DNA of 64,000 nucleotides from Vanilla planifolia. Its lineage: Eukaryota > Streptophyta > Magnoliopsida > Asparagales > Orchidaceae. Below are positions 1-13,936 of this stretch, one piece after another. Both the position numbers and the translations under genes were made by a program. Below the pieces are notes generated by a model. The model had not been told where the DNA came from and did no database searches. It saw only the letters and a program-made list of their open reading frames with translations. The first letter of the stretch is position 1. The number at the start of each line of letters is the position of its first letter. Where the stretch lies: positions 838,690 to 902,689 of the forward strand of contig JAIUJO010000086.1 of the NCBI GenBank assembly GCA_023846275.1, read 5' to 3'.

Positions 1-451
1 GACATGTATATATTTAAATATAAGTTTTTTTGAATAATACTTAAAACTTGATATTAAATACTTTTTATATCATTTTTTATTCTCTTAATAATAAATAGTT
101 ATTTTTTAAGAGGATTAAAGTTTTATTTTGATATCACACATAGTTTAAAAATTATTTGAATAATTTTTAATTATGATATAATAGATGATTTATCATTATT
201 TACAACTCAATAAGTTTAAATTGTCATAGAAAATTATATAAAACTTTAATTGATTATTATGGAATGTATCGATTGGTTTTATTTACCCACATAATTTACT
301 TTTTTCTTTTGTTTTTGTTTTGATTTTTAGAAATGATTTTTTTTGTTGCTACAATCTTTGAAGCTTTGTTTATGGAGTTATAAGGTTTTCATCGGGTAGG
401 ACTTCCTTTCCCTTCTCCTTTTCTCACTTCGATGGCCTTATAGTTAGGATT
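1..451. other. AT-rich non-coding sequence
   Basis: The first ~300 bases are strongly AT-rich with many homopolymer runs. From about 380 the composition becomes more pyrimidine- and GC-rich, leading into the short ORF at 452. No repeat, RNA gene or conserved protein segment was recognised. Confidence 0.5.
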
Positions 452-667
452 TTGTCTGCCTCTGCCAGTGCCACTGTCGATCTCAATCTCTATGTACTGA
501 ATGCCACTGTTTATAGGCGTTTCAAGCTCCACGACTTGTGTGTCTCCTTCGACCCTCACCGCTTCGCTTCTGCTCCCCAGGTGTTCCAAGGCCGATGGTT
601 TTTACCTCTCTCTCTCGTTCTCTCTCGCCTTCCTTCTTTCAGGCCAATGGTTCTTGTAGGAGTTTAA
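452..667 (+). other. short ORF of unknown origin, GC-richer island
   Basis: A 71-codon open frame starting at TTG lies in a stretch clearly less AT-rich than its surroundings. The first ~43 residues look protein-like, with mixed charged and aromatic residues (for example ATVYRRFKLHDLC). The segment ends at CAG followed by GT near 580, which could be an exon end. The later part is low-complexity Leu/Ser-rich and probably intronic or random. I do not recognise the protein. It could be one exon of an unidentified or decayed gene, or chance. There is no ATG start in a good context and no supporting exon nearby. Confidence 0.2.
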
Positions 668-3600
668 ATAGCTTACTGTCCATGATGATTATAAGTGGTT
701 ATTACTCTTTCCTACCTCCACTCAATTTGATACTGGTATTTTTGTTCTAATGTTTTGTTATCTATCCAATGCTTCACATTGTCTTGTAATTCTTTTGAGA
801 CGAGATTGTGAATATCTTTCTATGTAGTGTTTTGTTTTTGCCTATCGTAATTTGTTTGTTTGGATCATGAAATAAGGGTTGATTTAGTTTCATGTTGATT
901 AATTTGTGCAGAGTGGGCCTGGTTCCATGTTGATATTTACACTGCATGGTTTTTCATTAAATCTTCTTCATTGTTAAAATATCATTTAAAAAAAGGAATG
1001 CCTTGCACTTTTCACAACCAAAAGTTCCATGAGGCTTGAAATCGCTCCATTATTTCTAATTGTGAATAACTTAATGATTTTTGAGTTCTATGATGATTTT
1101 TCTCTTGCCATTTCATCGGATCTTGAAATTAAAATGTGCATGGTTTCAACTACAGCAGCCAATCTCAATTAGTAGCACAGTATTATTGCTAGTTCAATAG
1201 AGTGGTGCAAGATCTCTATTTGATTTGTGAATGATATGTTTGATGGTCTTATTATAAAGGCTAGCTAATGTAATTTTCTTATTAATCAAGATGGTGTTGA
1301 ATGAAATCTTGAAGTTGGATTATTTAGCTTTTGTTAAATAGCTCCATTCTTGGACACAATGTATTTATAAAAGCTTAATTATGTAACATACTTTTTGTGA
1401 TTACTAGGCTTTCTTGTTTTCTGTGTTTTACCTTAGTTTTTATTTTTAGTTATCTTGAGTCATAGTCATTAACTTTTCTTTTCTAGAAGCTCACAAATGC
1501 CATGCAGATTGTATAGTTCTAACATCTTGTACATGTTTTTGTGTTGTGTTATTATTTCTACATGTTTGGCTTATTCTTGTCTTTGTTTATCTTCAATACA
1601 TTATATTATATATATTTTTAACAAAATGCATAAGTTATTTTTATTATTATTGATTTCATTTTTTTCATGCACACCTTTTTCCTAAAATTAATAATTGAGA
1701 TTGTTTATGTGCATAATGTGTCCTTTTAATACATTCTTTTAAGTACGATATAGTGGTTCAGAGAAGGAATACTTGTTTAAAGAATCAATTAATATTCATG
1801 AATGTAGTGTATATATGCTTTTTCAATGTATCAATCAGTGTTCATAAACATTTTATACTCACATGCTTGCTTCAAGTCTCAAAAATTTAACACGTGCCAA
1901 CTTGTTTAGTTGATTGTATGTTATCCTTTTTACAACTCATTCATATATTTGTTGATCAAGTTGCTTGTTTGGGGTTTGCGACCTTAAGAATTTATGATTT
2001 AAATGAGACAAGCTTTAATTCCATCCATTATACTCGAATTGAGCTCCTGTAGACCTAACATAATTGAACTTGAGCCCTGTTCTACTTGCTTAGATCAAGT
2101 CATTTACAACCTTTTAATTTGTAAAGTTTAAAATGAATATTTTGATGGCATAAATCTTATTCTTCACAATCACAACGTTCATGGAACTAATAGCCCCATC
2201 CATGTTTTTTAGCTTGTATTATGATTTAATTTAACGTGGGATTGGGTACTAAAATGTCTTTAATTAATGTTCCTTCATACATACTTTTTTTACAAATATA
2301 ACATATTTAAAATGCTTATACCCCTATACTTATTTTTTTTTTGATTCATTTAATGATGATGATGACCTTGAACAAGATCTATTCTATAGGTTAATATCAA
2401 AGCTCTCCCAAAGATGATAATGATGGTAACTTATAATTTGATGCTTATTTTAGGCATTCTCATAAGCAAGTTGGAATGTTGGTCAGGTTTCATAGCTGTC
2501 GTAGTTATTGATATTTTTCTTTTTGAATTCCTATTGAAAAGTTGGTAAAACTTTTGGGAGCCATTAGATAAGCAAAAGCTTATTTTGTTCATTTGATGTT
2601 TAGCAACCTATTTTTTCTATCTCCTCCTTTGATTAAGATTGAAATATAAAAGAATATATTATTAACCGTGTTTTTGTTTCATCTTGACTAAACATAAAGC
2701 TCTATCCATTTGCCATTTTTGGCCATCTTTTGGTAATCAGTGGTAACATTGTACTTCAATTCAAGCTTTGAGTCAAAAAATGGAAGCATTGCAATCTTAC
2801 TGGGGCCATATTATTTGATTATATTTGTAACAATTTAACTTGTACACTAAAAGAAATGTTAGTGTGAGACTAGTCCATGAGACGCTGTTTAATATTCTTA
2901 TCTATCCAGCCACAACTTTTAAGGAATTTGCTGCTGTGAATGGTTTTATTAGCATGAATGTGAGCACTGATGATATTCCAGAATAGAAAAAAGGGGTGAA
3001 AATGTAGGATTTACCTTTTTTTCCTTTTTCTGATAAAGGGTTTTCAGAGCTAGCTTAGCTTAAAGAATTCTTGGTGCTCTTATTAGAGTGGCCTATTTGA
3101 ATGGGATGTCTTCCCATGATAGTGTTAGCCTTTTAAGAGCCTGTGGGAGTTGCCCATGGATTTGTAAATTCACCCAATCAAACAAAAAATATAAGAAAAT
3201 TTTCTCTCTTTTCAAAAATGTTTAATAGTTACAATCAACTAATTAGACTTTATGTTAATGCCTTCTCAAGTTGTTTTGGAATTTGCTGTCTTCTATAAGC
3301 ATGCTGTGAACCTTCTCATATATAGGTTTTCCAGGTCTTTCTTTTCTCAAGTAGTAATACAAATCCTTCATTTGCCATCTGCATAATATATATTTTATTT
3401 TTTGATATTAAGTATTAGAAAATAGAGGGAGTCACTAAACTACAAAATAGGCAAGTGAGGCCCATCCCTCCACCACAAATAAGGTGCCTCCCCTACACAT
3501 TCATCACCCTTGTCAACTAGTAGACCATGAAAAGGTATCTATTAACTTGACTTGTTTCCTCCCAACGTTTTATGTTTGGCACCTATTTGGCTTCTCTAAT

Positions 3601-6600
3601 GTATTTGTATTCTTATCATGTTTCATGTCATAACATTTCGTTGCATTGTTTATTTATGTTCATCTTAGGGAAATTATAAAGGAATTCTTTCTATGATTGA
3701 AGCAAATTAGTATGTGAGAATTTTGTTATATTATGCTATCTTATGCTTTCTTGTGATGATTGTCTTGAAGTATTAATTAATTCTTCTTAAAAATCCATTA
3801 TAAGTTCACACAGTACTTTTGCATATTGTGCCTTAGTCTTATAATTTCTACTTTTCTTTTGAATATGGATTTTTAGTTAAGGACAAATCTACTTAACTAC
3901 CACATGTTATAATAGATATGATAGAATGAAATTTGGTTTCTAAAAATAGTGAAAAAATTATTGTTATAGTTTTTACAACCATCAAATGGATATTTATCTG
4001 TACGGTTTTTAGAATTGGTATCAAATCGTGATGATTTAATTTTTCAAAAAAATATAAGCAAATATTTATGTAAATATATTCTTATAATAATTTTATAAAG
4101 CTGAGGATAATCATTCATTACATGAATATAAAATATTGTTACATTTATTTTAATTATATGCATAAAGTCATAAACAATTTTTTCCAGGTATAATGGAATC
4201 ATGTTTTCACGTATTATCCATCCATAATTAGTTTATAAACAATAATATTCCACATGATAGTATAAGATCGAGGGTTGGTTTTTTATTGCTTAAATTTTGT
4301 ACTTTTAATCACAAAAATACTTATTTTAGGTCATGTTAAATAACTTAACTAATTATATTTATTTATAAATTAGAGGGGATATCACTATCTTTTTTAATTT
4401 TATTATTTTAATAGTTCAAAAAGATCTTTTATTCTCAAAAAGTAAGTCAAAGTTTTCTATTTTTTAAACTAATAAGCAAAGATGTTTTGGGCAAATGCAT
4501 AATAAGTATTTCTAAACAAAAAATCATTAAACAGAGCATTTCTAAAACACTTAACAGCACTCTTCAAGCTTAACAGCACTCTTCACCTGGGTTTCTTCTA
4601 GCTCCACCTCACTTAGGCTTTCTTGGAAACATTGGAGGTAAAATTTGGTGCTCCCATTTTAATTTTGACTAAGATCTGGCAAACATTCCACCAAAATTTT
4701 CTTGCTTGACATAACTGGCGAGGGAAGAAGCAAAGATCCTTTTCGAAAACTTAAAATTGGGAATAACGAGATACCCTCTAAAGCCACTTAGATGTTGCAT
4801 CCGTGAAGCAAGATGGAGAAAATTGTTCACTTAATTGCACCCAAAAGCAAGAAAAAAGACATAAGTGTCTCGAATTCACATTTAAAAATTTATGGGTCTG
4901 ATTTATTATAACAGAAAATAGGAATTTGAAATTTAGAAGGGAAAATAAAAAAAATCCCCATTAAAAGAGTGGCAATTACAATGCCAACATAAGAAGAAGA
5001 GCTAAGATGCATCATACACCATGCCACACTCTTTGCTAAATGAACGATCTAAGGACAAAGGTAAAAAGGAAATTAAGAAGTGGCACAAACAAAAGGTATC
5101 CCACTTGTAGAAATTAATTAACTAGCAGAGAAATAAAGGGAGATAAATGAGTTGAAAAAAGATAGTTCATCATAAGAAAATAAGCAAGCTCATTTAAGAC
5201 AATTGACTTGAGCTAGAATCGTAAACTTTAGGGGAACAAGAATTTCAAATGGATAGAAATGATGTGAAAGAATGGCTCAAAAGGAGGATAATTCTTAAGA
5301 GGTGGAGGGATAGAATTAGTGATCACTTACATCGTTGAAACATTAAAAACAAGATCATCAACAAGCACAACTTTTTGAACAATAGTTGTCATCTTCTATC
5401 TACTTACTAATTCCAACATGCAATGTTAGAAAAGTGTTGAAACTAATTACAAATTCCAAGAAGAAGAAATGATTTACTTCCCTTTAGCTAAAGAATCACA
5501 AGAAGGTAATTTAGAGTTATTACAAAAAGGAGCTCCTTGAAGTTCAAATATAAGACTTAGGAAAGAATAGAGAGGGATAAGCAAAGAGAAATTCCCTAAA
5601 AGAGAAAAAAATTATATTTAACAAAATTGCCCATTGCACCCAAATGGTACATAAACTAAACCATAATAGAGTGGCAAGTTAGTTATAACTAAAGAACAAG
5701 ACCCTTTGCACAAGATAAATTTGCAAATTTCATTAATATTTTTTCCTTCTTTAAACTAAGTTTTATCCTATTCAACTTGAACAATGATAATACCAATCAT
5801 GCTTGATGAATCCTAATCAATTTAGACATTGAGAGTGATCCGTGTGACCCAACACCTTAAGAGCTATTTCTCTAACACTTGGTTTCTAGAAATCTTACAC
5901 CTTTTAACCTTGTTCACATGAAAAGGTTTGTCATGGAAGGGTAGTCCAATTTTAAAAAGACATGCCTCATGTTAATCATCAAGCATATGATGATCGAGCA
6001 AATTGTAACCTAACATGATAACTTTGCATATTCATACAACATAAATGCTAAATAGTTATCATAACACTTACTAAAATAGGATTACATAAGTGATCATGGT
6101 TTTTCTCTTGCATGCTATACAAAAAACTAAAATAAAAATATCTAAACAAATGCCTCATGCTCCATATTTTGGGATAATATATGTACCATCTATTAATATT
6201 TATGCATCAATGAACAAAGGTTTAATAAAATCTTATTTAGATTGCATACCCATAAGAAGCACATAAGAAAATATCTAAATTTAATTTAATTGCTAGTAAA
6301 TGATGAAAACATTTAAAACGTGGATAAGGTAAAATTCACAAAAGAAAACTGAAATAAAATATATTACATAATGGATTTAATTCCTAGAATATACCACCTT
6401 ATATCCATCAAGTGCACTTTGCACTAGCTGTGAGATTTCTAAAAAACACATCCCCCTGAGATGACTCGTGAGAAAAAACTTTGTCAAAACTTAAACAATA
6501 CTTTTGAGCTATTTACAAATAAAGCAAAATAAAATGGATCAGCTATAGAAGGCTCATCCTTACGGATTATAGTTTCCATAAGACATTATAAAACAGATGA

Positions 6601-9600
6601 AAGCTTGCATGTAATAAATTAGAAAAAAATTCCTTACCACTGTACATCAAATCAATGCCTCTCCCGAGAGACTCAAAGCTTGTTGGCTATCAAAGGCTCT
6701 AAGATTTTAAGAAAAAAAACTATAAAGCAAAAAGAACTTTTTCATTAAGACAACTATCTAGGGTTCAAATGCCAGATCGCCAGTCAAATTTTAAGTGTTT
6801 GCTGCCAATGATGCAGCTTTTATGAAAATATCAAAATATTAACAAACACATTGGAATGGAGAAACTTATCCTTGCAAATGGAGACACATACATGGCTTGT
6901 GGAAAAGAAGAAATTGGGTGATACACATGCATGTTTATTGGTTTGGGACCAAAACCAGAATTTCAAATAGTTTAAAACTTATTTCAGTCCAACACTCAAC
7001 CAAAATATTGGTTTTGTTCAACTCAAGCTTTAAGTTAATCTTGGCTAAAATCAATCTCCACCACGCTCAACCTAATTTTTGCATCCAAATCCATTACAAA
7101 ATTACCTAAATACCTTCATTTTCTAACAATAAAAGAACTCGGGAGAGTAAGTTCGAAAATGCTCTTGATAGCTACAATAATGGTTCTAATGGATGAGATT
7201 AACAATACTTAGTGTCATCAAATTTCAAACACTAAAGAATGGTTTCACATTCAATTTCTCTTTTGTTAATATTTCTCTTGCTCAATTATCCATAACATTA
7301 CTTTTACGTTTATTTTTTTAATAATTTGCTAGTTAATAACATAAATAAATATTGCCTAATTAAATGTTTAATTATATAACAATGATTTTGAATCTTATCC
7401 TTTTATTGTATTACCTACTTTTATCTTTTCAAAATACTCTTTTTAGTCACTTGGATAGATTATGGCAACTCAATTTTTTAACAATATTTTTTAATAATTT
7501 ATTTTTTTCATCACCTAGCCACACAGAGAAGTGATCATTATTGTTTTTAATTGTGTTATTTATATCATTTCTTTTTTAGTACCCAACCCGATAACTATAA
7601 CGACAAATGGTGACCTTATTAATTTTACAAAATATTCCATTTATTTTCAATAGTTCATTACTTTTCAATGCTGCACGTGCACCTTATCAACAGTTAACTG
7701 CATTCGTGTTCTACACGCACAAGCTACCTACATGCATGGATAGACCCTTGGCTCAGTCACAAATTTGTGCACCTCAGGATGCACGCTGGTAAAGACAGTC
7801 ATTGATAGGTGCAAAATTTGTAAAATTTGAGAAACTTTAATTTTCAATCAAAATCACATTTTTTTGTTCTATAATTAAAAATTGTATCCCAACCACTATA
7901 TAAAAAGAAAGAAATAATGAATGAAATAATTCAAAAAAATTCAAAAAAAATATGACACATTAAACCTCATAGAAAGTCAGAACTTGAGAAATTTAGCGAG
8001 TTTTGAGAATCAAAAATTCATAATTTCAAAACCCTTCAAAGGAAATCTTCTTGGGGAATTCAACCTCCTTGTGGTAAAAACCCTATTATCCTTCTCTTTC
8101 TCCTTCTTTCTTTGCTCACCATTGTTACACTTCTACTTCTGTTGTTATCATTCTAAAAAAAGCCTGTTGGGGAGGGTTCGAGATGAGAAAACCTCACAAG
8201 CAGAACATTGATAATTGATTCTAATGGTAATGACAACACTATTATTAGACTCACAATTATTGAAACTCACCAACCATAATTAATCAACAAAGTTCCTAGA
8301 ACAAGTGCTACTTTGGAAGCATTAACAAGTGGCATGGCTAAGAATTGTCAATAATAACTCATTATGTTTCTTTGCAATTTAACATTGGGCAACTAAGATG
8401 GAAAAGAAGTAGCTTGTCAACATTCCAACTAGCCTTATGCCCAAGCACTCACATTAGATGAGCAAGCACCTATAAGCCCCAAGTTATAGGGATTATGGTT
8501 CCATTTGTAAGAGGAAAAGAGCAAATCTAAGAAAAAATCAATGACAAAAAAAACCAATGATATCAAAAGGTACCTTGTTAGAGAAATATCTAAATCTTTT
8601 TACCACTCACATTGCTTTTATTGTTGTTAACTCATAGTACTTCTAAGGCATTGTGACTATTATGGAGATCACAATAAGCTCTTAGGTAAAGTCACTCACA
8701 ACTTCAAAGGTTGTCCATGTTTGTTTGAAATGGAAAGACATAACATTCAAACAAAAAAATATGCAAAAAAATGGCATTTGCATCCAACATCAAGTGTATT
8801 ACAAGAAAAAAAACTCATTTTCATTAGGTTTTTTGAGATCTTTTGTAATATCGATCTTTGATTCAAAATGCCAAGTTGTTGCTAAGGTTTTCACTCTTAT
8901 AAATATAAAGTTTCTATTATATATTCTATATTTATTGCATTCATTCTTTTATTATGACTACTTCTGGCTCAAGTACGGGAACTTTTGAACTATTATACCC
9001 CCTTTGAGTTGCATAATGAACTATAGTATATAACTCTTCTATGGATTGTTATGAATTTTTTCTACCTACTTTTACAAAAAACTACAATGGAGTAAGTTTG
9101 ATCTTTTATATTATTATGAGTAAATATAAACAATAATTGTCCAAATCACTTAAAAATCTCTATTCATTACTTCATGCTTATTTTTTGTTAGTTATACTAC
9201 AAGGCTATTTTTATCTTTGTAAAGTTTTGAAAAAAATGAAAAAAGTACAATTCAACTTTCTCTTGTGCAAATCTCAACTCTTCAAAAACAAGCTAGCTTT
9301 CAACAATAATTTTACTACAAAAATTTCAACCATGTTCTATGGCAAATTGCTAAACTAGAAAAATGCTACTGATTAAAAGGCATTTGTTAGATGACAAATT
9401 AGGCAATTGATAAATTGATTTAATCTATGATAGCACAACCACTAAACTCTATTTCTCAGTATTTAAATTAAGAGTGGTAGCATAAAAATTTTTTAACAAA
9501 AACACAGAGTTAGAATGAAAATATTTGTGGCAAAATTACATGAAGAAAAGGTTTTGTTTTTTAATTATGGTGGAGTGCATTTATATGATAGTAAACACAA

Positions 9601-9611
9601 TTTAAATTGAT
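668..9611. other. AT-rich intergenic sequence without recognised genes
   Basis: About 9 kb of AT-rich DNA. The only open frames are short (60-90 codons), low-complexity and rich in Phe/Leu/Lys, as expected by chance. A direct duplication of 19 bases (CTTAACAGCACTCTTCAAG-like) sits near 4550-4590. No LTR, terminal inverted repeat or conserved protein segment was recognised on either strand. Old, unrecognisable transposon sequence is likely. Confidence 0.45.
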
Positions 9612-9852
9612 AATCTATCCATCATAATTTCAAGTTGATTCCTAAGCAAGCTAGCGTGATTCGTTAATCTAGTAATAATCCCCACCAATGCATTTTTTCT
9701 CCTTCTGCAACTTTAATATAGTATCACCATTCTTGATAGCATCAGCCTGTAGCTGAAGGTTATACTATTGCAAGCTATTGTTGTACTCTTGCAGCAGTTT
9801 GTTTGTCCCTTGAATCATTCTTATCTATGTAGTAACAAAGTAGAGAATATAT

Positions 9853-9899
<47 letters not shown>

Positions 9900-10881
9900 T
9901 TTAAATTAAGTTCAATAATGCATGTTGCTTTGCCTCACTATTAAGATCATTTATTTCTTGTGTAGCTTTCTAAAGATCTTCCATGAGACCATAACGTAAA
10001 TTTTCAGAAGCAGTCCTTACTTCAGCATCTTTCTCTTGAGCTTTAATGGCAACCTGATATGTTTCATGAGTATTGTCGTTATATATAAATTAATAAAGAA
10101 ATTATATTTAATTTTTAGAAGGTACCAATTTGTTGGACTCCTCCCTCTTAAGATTCTTCTCTAAGGACACCTTCATTGTCTGGTTTTCCTTAATCAGTGA
10201 AGTAATCTCTTCTATTTTGGAATTCATATGAGATTTTGAAAAGAAATGAAATTTTCCAAAGTTTAATAGTAAAAAAAATTTGTCATCGCATGAAAATGTA
10301 AATTGAAAACATTCACCAATTTCTGTATGCTTACTCTTTCTCATATCATTCATCCTTCCCTACAAAAAAAATATAAAAGTTAGAATAAACACAATTACTA
10401 AAGAAAAAAAGAGACAGATTGTTATTGTAACATAAAGACTAGGAAGCCTAGTTGCCTGGACATCTGCTTTGCTTCTGAGCTTTGATTTCTCAGACAGTAA
10501 CTTCGCTACACCCTCCCTTGAGTTGAACACAACCACAGCACCATCATAATCTCCATTAGAATTGGCAGTATCGGGAACACCTCCATTATCCCTAGATATT
10601 GTATTCATACTCGATAGAGGTAGGCGACAACGTGCGGAGTTTGCCTTTCCCACCATATTCCCGCCTCCAATCTTTTGCTGCCTATTTAACTGTGATTCGT
10701 CCAAGTTCTCGCTCTTCTACAAATCAATCAACACGTAAGAATTCCAAGCCAAGGTGAACACTAGCCATAGAATGGATTGAAACTGAATGTGGCGAAAAGT
10801 AAACCATACATTTGAGCGGCTTCGAGAAACATTATACCCAGGGGTCAGCAGGGGTAAGTTCTGGTTCCTCATGTGCATCAT
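9612..10881 (-). pseudogene. KIN14: KIN-14 (ATK-type) kinesin, decayed 5' half
   Basis: Minus-strand remnant of the N-terminal tail and coiled-coil stalk of a C-terminal-motor kinesin that moves on spindle and cortical microtubules. Exons I can follow are about 10881-10810 (MRNQNLPLLTPG), 10716-10456 (basic N-terminal tail ending VVFNSREGVAKLLSEK), 10359-10317 (a shortened remnant ending KHTEI), 10227-10126 (KIEEITSLIKENQ...REESNKL), 10053 to ~9925 (AENLRYGLMEDL-like stalk) and 9824 to ~9612 (NKLLQEYNNSLQ, a KIN-14 stalk hallmark). Several introns keep GT-AG borders and are 72-93 bp long. Breaks: TAG replaces an expected Gln in both of the last exons, a frameshift follows KLQKEK, part of exon 3 is missing, and no motor domain follows downstream. 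It is a truncated non-processed pseudogene. The family call is good; the exact paralogue is not determined. Confidence 0.72.
9856..9898. repeat. (TA)n microsatellite
   Basis: About 21 uninterrupted TA dinucleotides. The run lies in what would be the intron between the last two recognisable KIN-14 exons. It is probably length-polymorphic and could form a cruciform. Confidence 0.95.
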
Positions 10882-11844
10882 CAATGAGATAAAACGATCC
10901 AATGGAGCTACGTAGTGGTAGTGCTGAAGTGGAATCTTGATGAGGTGCAGCGGTTGGATGAGGAACAAGAGATAGAAAGCATCGGATAAACAAATTACAA
11001 TCCAAAGATGAAGAAAAAAATGTTTTCTTTATCTTTTTGAGGAATTGTTTGTTCTCGGGAACGATGATACTCTTGCTCTTCCCTTCTGTACACGAGCAAA
11101 GAGGCGAGCTTCGGGATATGTAATTTATTGAAACGAGCATGCTAGAGATTCCAAAATGACCCAAACATTCCCTGTTAATAGTTACACGACGAACGAAGCA
11201 GCTATATGTATTTTCTTTCAAATAAATATTATTCAAAAAAAAAGAAAACAAACAGAAATAACATTTAAAAACCCAGCAAACGAAAAAATGATTGCATTAA
11301 TTTTTTTAGCTTAACTTTGTAAATGAGAGATTACAAAATAATGCTTTGAAAAAGAATATTAAAAAAGAGTTTTACATAAATAAATAAAAATTAGATAAAC
11401 ATATATATATTTTTTAACAATTAGAGATTAGGAAAAATAGAAACAATATTTAAAATTTTGTTATTGTTCTAGAAAAATTTTATCCTTAAGTTAATATTAT
11501 TTTTTAATATGATATTAGGATTTTGTCTTATTATTTGGGAGTAAATTTTTAATAAATTAACATCTAGGATAATAAAATTGTAAGAAAGCATTATATTAAT
11601 ATTTGAATCAAGATGAATTGTGACATCAGTGTCTATTTCATTGTCCGTACTTGTCTATGATAGTGATGGTCCATTCATCATTGCTCTTTTTCCATTGTTC
11701 TCTTTGTGATAGAATGAAAAGTTACACTACACTTTAGCCTAATTTGAGCATAATTTTTATTCTCTAATTAATAATATCTCATATAATGATGATTTTTCCA
11801 CTAAGCAAAATACCTTTATGAGCATTAATGTTCTTTAGTATTTG
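10882..11844. other. sequence between KIN-14 relic and solo LTR
   Basis: The part next to 10881 would be the promoter and 5' leader of the kinesin relic. Open frames there on the minus strand (up to 139 codons) do not resemble a known family. From about 11260 the DNA is AT-rich with no recognised feature. Confidence 0.4.
11840..11844. repeat. left target-site duplication of solo LTR (ATTTG)
   Basis: The five bases before the LTR start (ATTTG) match four of five bases after its end at 13651-13655 (ATTTC). This is the size expected from a copia integrase; one base has diverged. Confidence 0.6.
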
Positions 11845-13650
11845 TGTTACCCCCTTGTGTTTGATGAGTCAAGCATAAATGTTTAAATCTCATATGAGCT
11901 TGCTTTAAATGAAAGTATTAATATTCCATTAAGTAAAGCCATGAACTTTAAATGTCTAGAATAGTGGTCTTCAAGACTCTATGAGTCATGGCAAGCTTCA
12001 AGGAAATTGAAGACATGCACTAAAATTTTTATACTTGAAACTCTCTTTTTTTTTCTTGAATTTGATATGTCCAAATTTTGAGATGATGTGGCACACTAGT
12101 AGTATTAATGTTTGAAAATATTTTAAATTTAATAATATTTGAATTTTAATTTCTGGGCCAAGCATTACAGATAAAAAATATAGACATTGGTATTTGATTT
12201 TTTAAAATTATTTTTCACGAATTTCTTTTCACAGTCATTTAGGAAGCTTGTAACGCTATCATAATATAAAACTATTTGGTACACTTATATTAAAAAATTT
12301 TGGCACAAAAATTCTCACAAAACATTATAAAATAACGTCAGTTTCAGGATTTTTCACTGTAGCATTGGACAGGTCGACCTGACCCGACCACTAGTCCGTC
12401 TAGGCGTTTAGGAATTTTTTTAAAAAAATATGATAAAATAACAGTTGTAAGATTGACCCAGAATGGACAAGCGTAGCTAGAAGAAGAAGGAAGATGACCG
12501 TCGAGAACACTGAATGAAAGAGGGCGAAATCAATCCACAGGGAAGGCTGAATGGAACAGTGTGAGATCAAGTCAACCAGGACCAAGTATATTGAGCGAGG
12601 AAGAGGAGAGCCAACCCCAAATGGCTCGAAAGCCATACGAACCGAATTCCTTATAGAATGCAATGGTAAAATTAGTTTGGCATGTGGACCTAATGTGCCA
12701 ATCCAATTTTAAATGATGGTGCACAGGTAAGCGTGATCCGATGGCTGAGATTAATCAAGGTAAAATACAGAAAGTACAGGAGAATCGAACCTGAGCAGAT
12801 CTGTGTGTGTCAAGAGGCGTCAGCAATGTGGTAAACATTTTAATTCAATTAATTTTTGGACACATTATACTAATGCATACAAGACAAACTACGCTTGATC
12901 CAATGGCCTAGATGAAGGCTGCCTAGATCCAATGGCTAGGATTGGTCCATTTCAGGCTCCAAATCGAGTTGTGACTTCTTTGTATTCGTTACCCAAATGG
13001 TAGATTATTTTAGAGCCATTTGGAGTGGATTTAGCGCTTAAATTTTGCTTTATAAATAGGGAAGGATGAAGAACTCTTTGTAGTTACAATTGCCAAGTTC
13101 TTAAAGCTTTTAAATTACAACTTGGAACCAAAATTGGAGGTTTTTGATTAAACTAGTTTCAATTTCTATTCCTCCCTCTTTTCGATTTTTCTTTGTAATG
13201 TTTATTGTATTGAGTGTTCCTCATGCTTCTTTAAATAGTTTTAAGTTTATAATTTGTTGCCAATTTTTGTATTTGTTTCTTTTGGGTAAAGGCATCCTGG
13301 CACATGTGCAAAAGCCCTGCGATTGAGTTGAGCTCGAAAAAAAACTCAAGTAGGTTCGGGATTAGCCATAAGTGAAATCCCAAGTAGTTTGAGGTGAGTC
13401 GTACCAAAAACCTCGTTTGGTAATTTGGTGGATTTTAGTGGCTTTTCCCAACACCAGTAGAGGGTGGGTGTAGGATTGATTTTGAGTCAGATCACTTTTA
13501 AAATATTTTGTGTACTATTTTACTTCTCTTTCTCATTCTTACTTTAAAGATTTATGTTTTAATTTAAATCAAAAATTGAAAGAAAATCTCAAAACTTTAT
13601 TTACCATAATTCACCCCCTTGTAGGCTTACTTTAAGCACAAAAAACTTCA
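11845..13650 (+). mobile_element. solo LTR, Sirevirus-like copia family A
   Basis: An 1806-bp sequence begins TGTTACCCCC and ends AACTTCA, giving the canonical TG...CA termini. It is flanked by a 4/5-matching 5-bp target duplication. The same family recurs at 14150 (5' part), 30945 (3' part, followed by a primer site and gag) and 60379 (minus strand). That recurrence identifies the sequence as an LTR although no coding region is attached here. Near the 3' end is the ATTCACCCCC motif, also present close to the 3' end of the intact element's LTRs. A TATA-like TATAAATAG lies at 13051. The likely origin is recombination between the two LTRs of one insertion. Short open frames inside it are not genes. 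Confidence 0.8.
13051..13059 (+). promoter_or_regulatory. TATA-like box of LTR family A
   Basis: TATAAATAG lies about 600 bp before the LTR end. The same position in the minus-strand copy carries TATAAATA (60836-60829), so the motif is conserved between copies and is the best candidate for the LTR promoter. Confidence 0.5.
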
Positions 13651-13655
13651 ATTTC

Positions 13656-13936
13656 TTAGTCTACAGGGACATCTATGTTTTGCATGAGGGTAATCCAAAA
13701 ATAACTAAGTGACTAATGATACATCTTTTAGCAAATATATGTGAGCACACAATAACAATAAATTTTGCTTAAATCCTATAGAATGATATATGTTTTGATT
13801 TTATTTATTTAGAGTTTTAGAACTTTGGAATAAAAACAATTATAGAATAGAATACTTACTAATGACTCATATCTAATAGATTTCTATAACATATAAGATT
13901 AGATAATAGCTAATATTAACTAATCTTAGTTTACTT
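13656..13936. other. spacer between solo LTR and 212-bp repeat
   Basis: AT-rich DNA with no recognised feature. Confidence 0.4.

Noticed and set aside
7607-9358. Several 60-87-codon frames
   Set aside because: Composition is Phe/Leu/Lys-rich as in random AT-rich DNA. There is no recognisable domain and no exon structure.
10832-11251. 139-codon minus-strand frame upstream of the KIN-14 relic
   Set aside because: It overlaps the better-supported kinesin start in another frame and resembles nothing. It is probably leader sequence read by chance.
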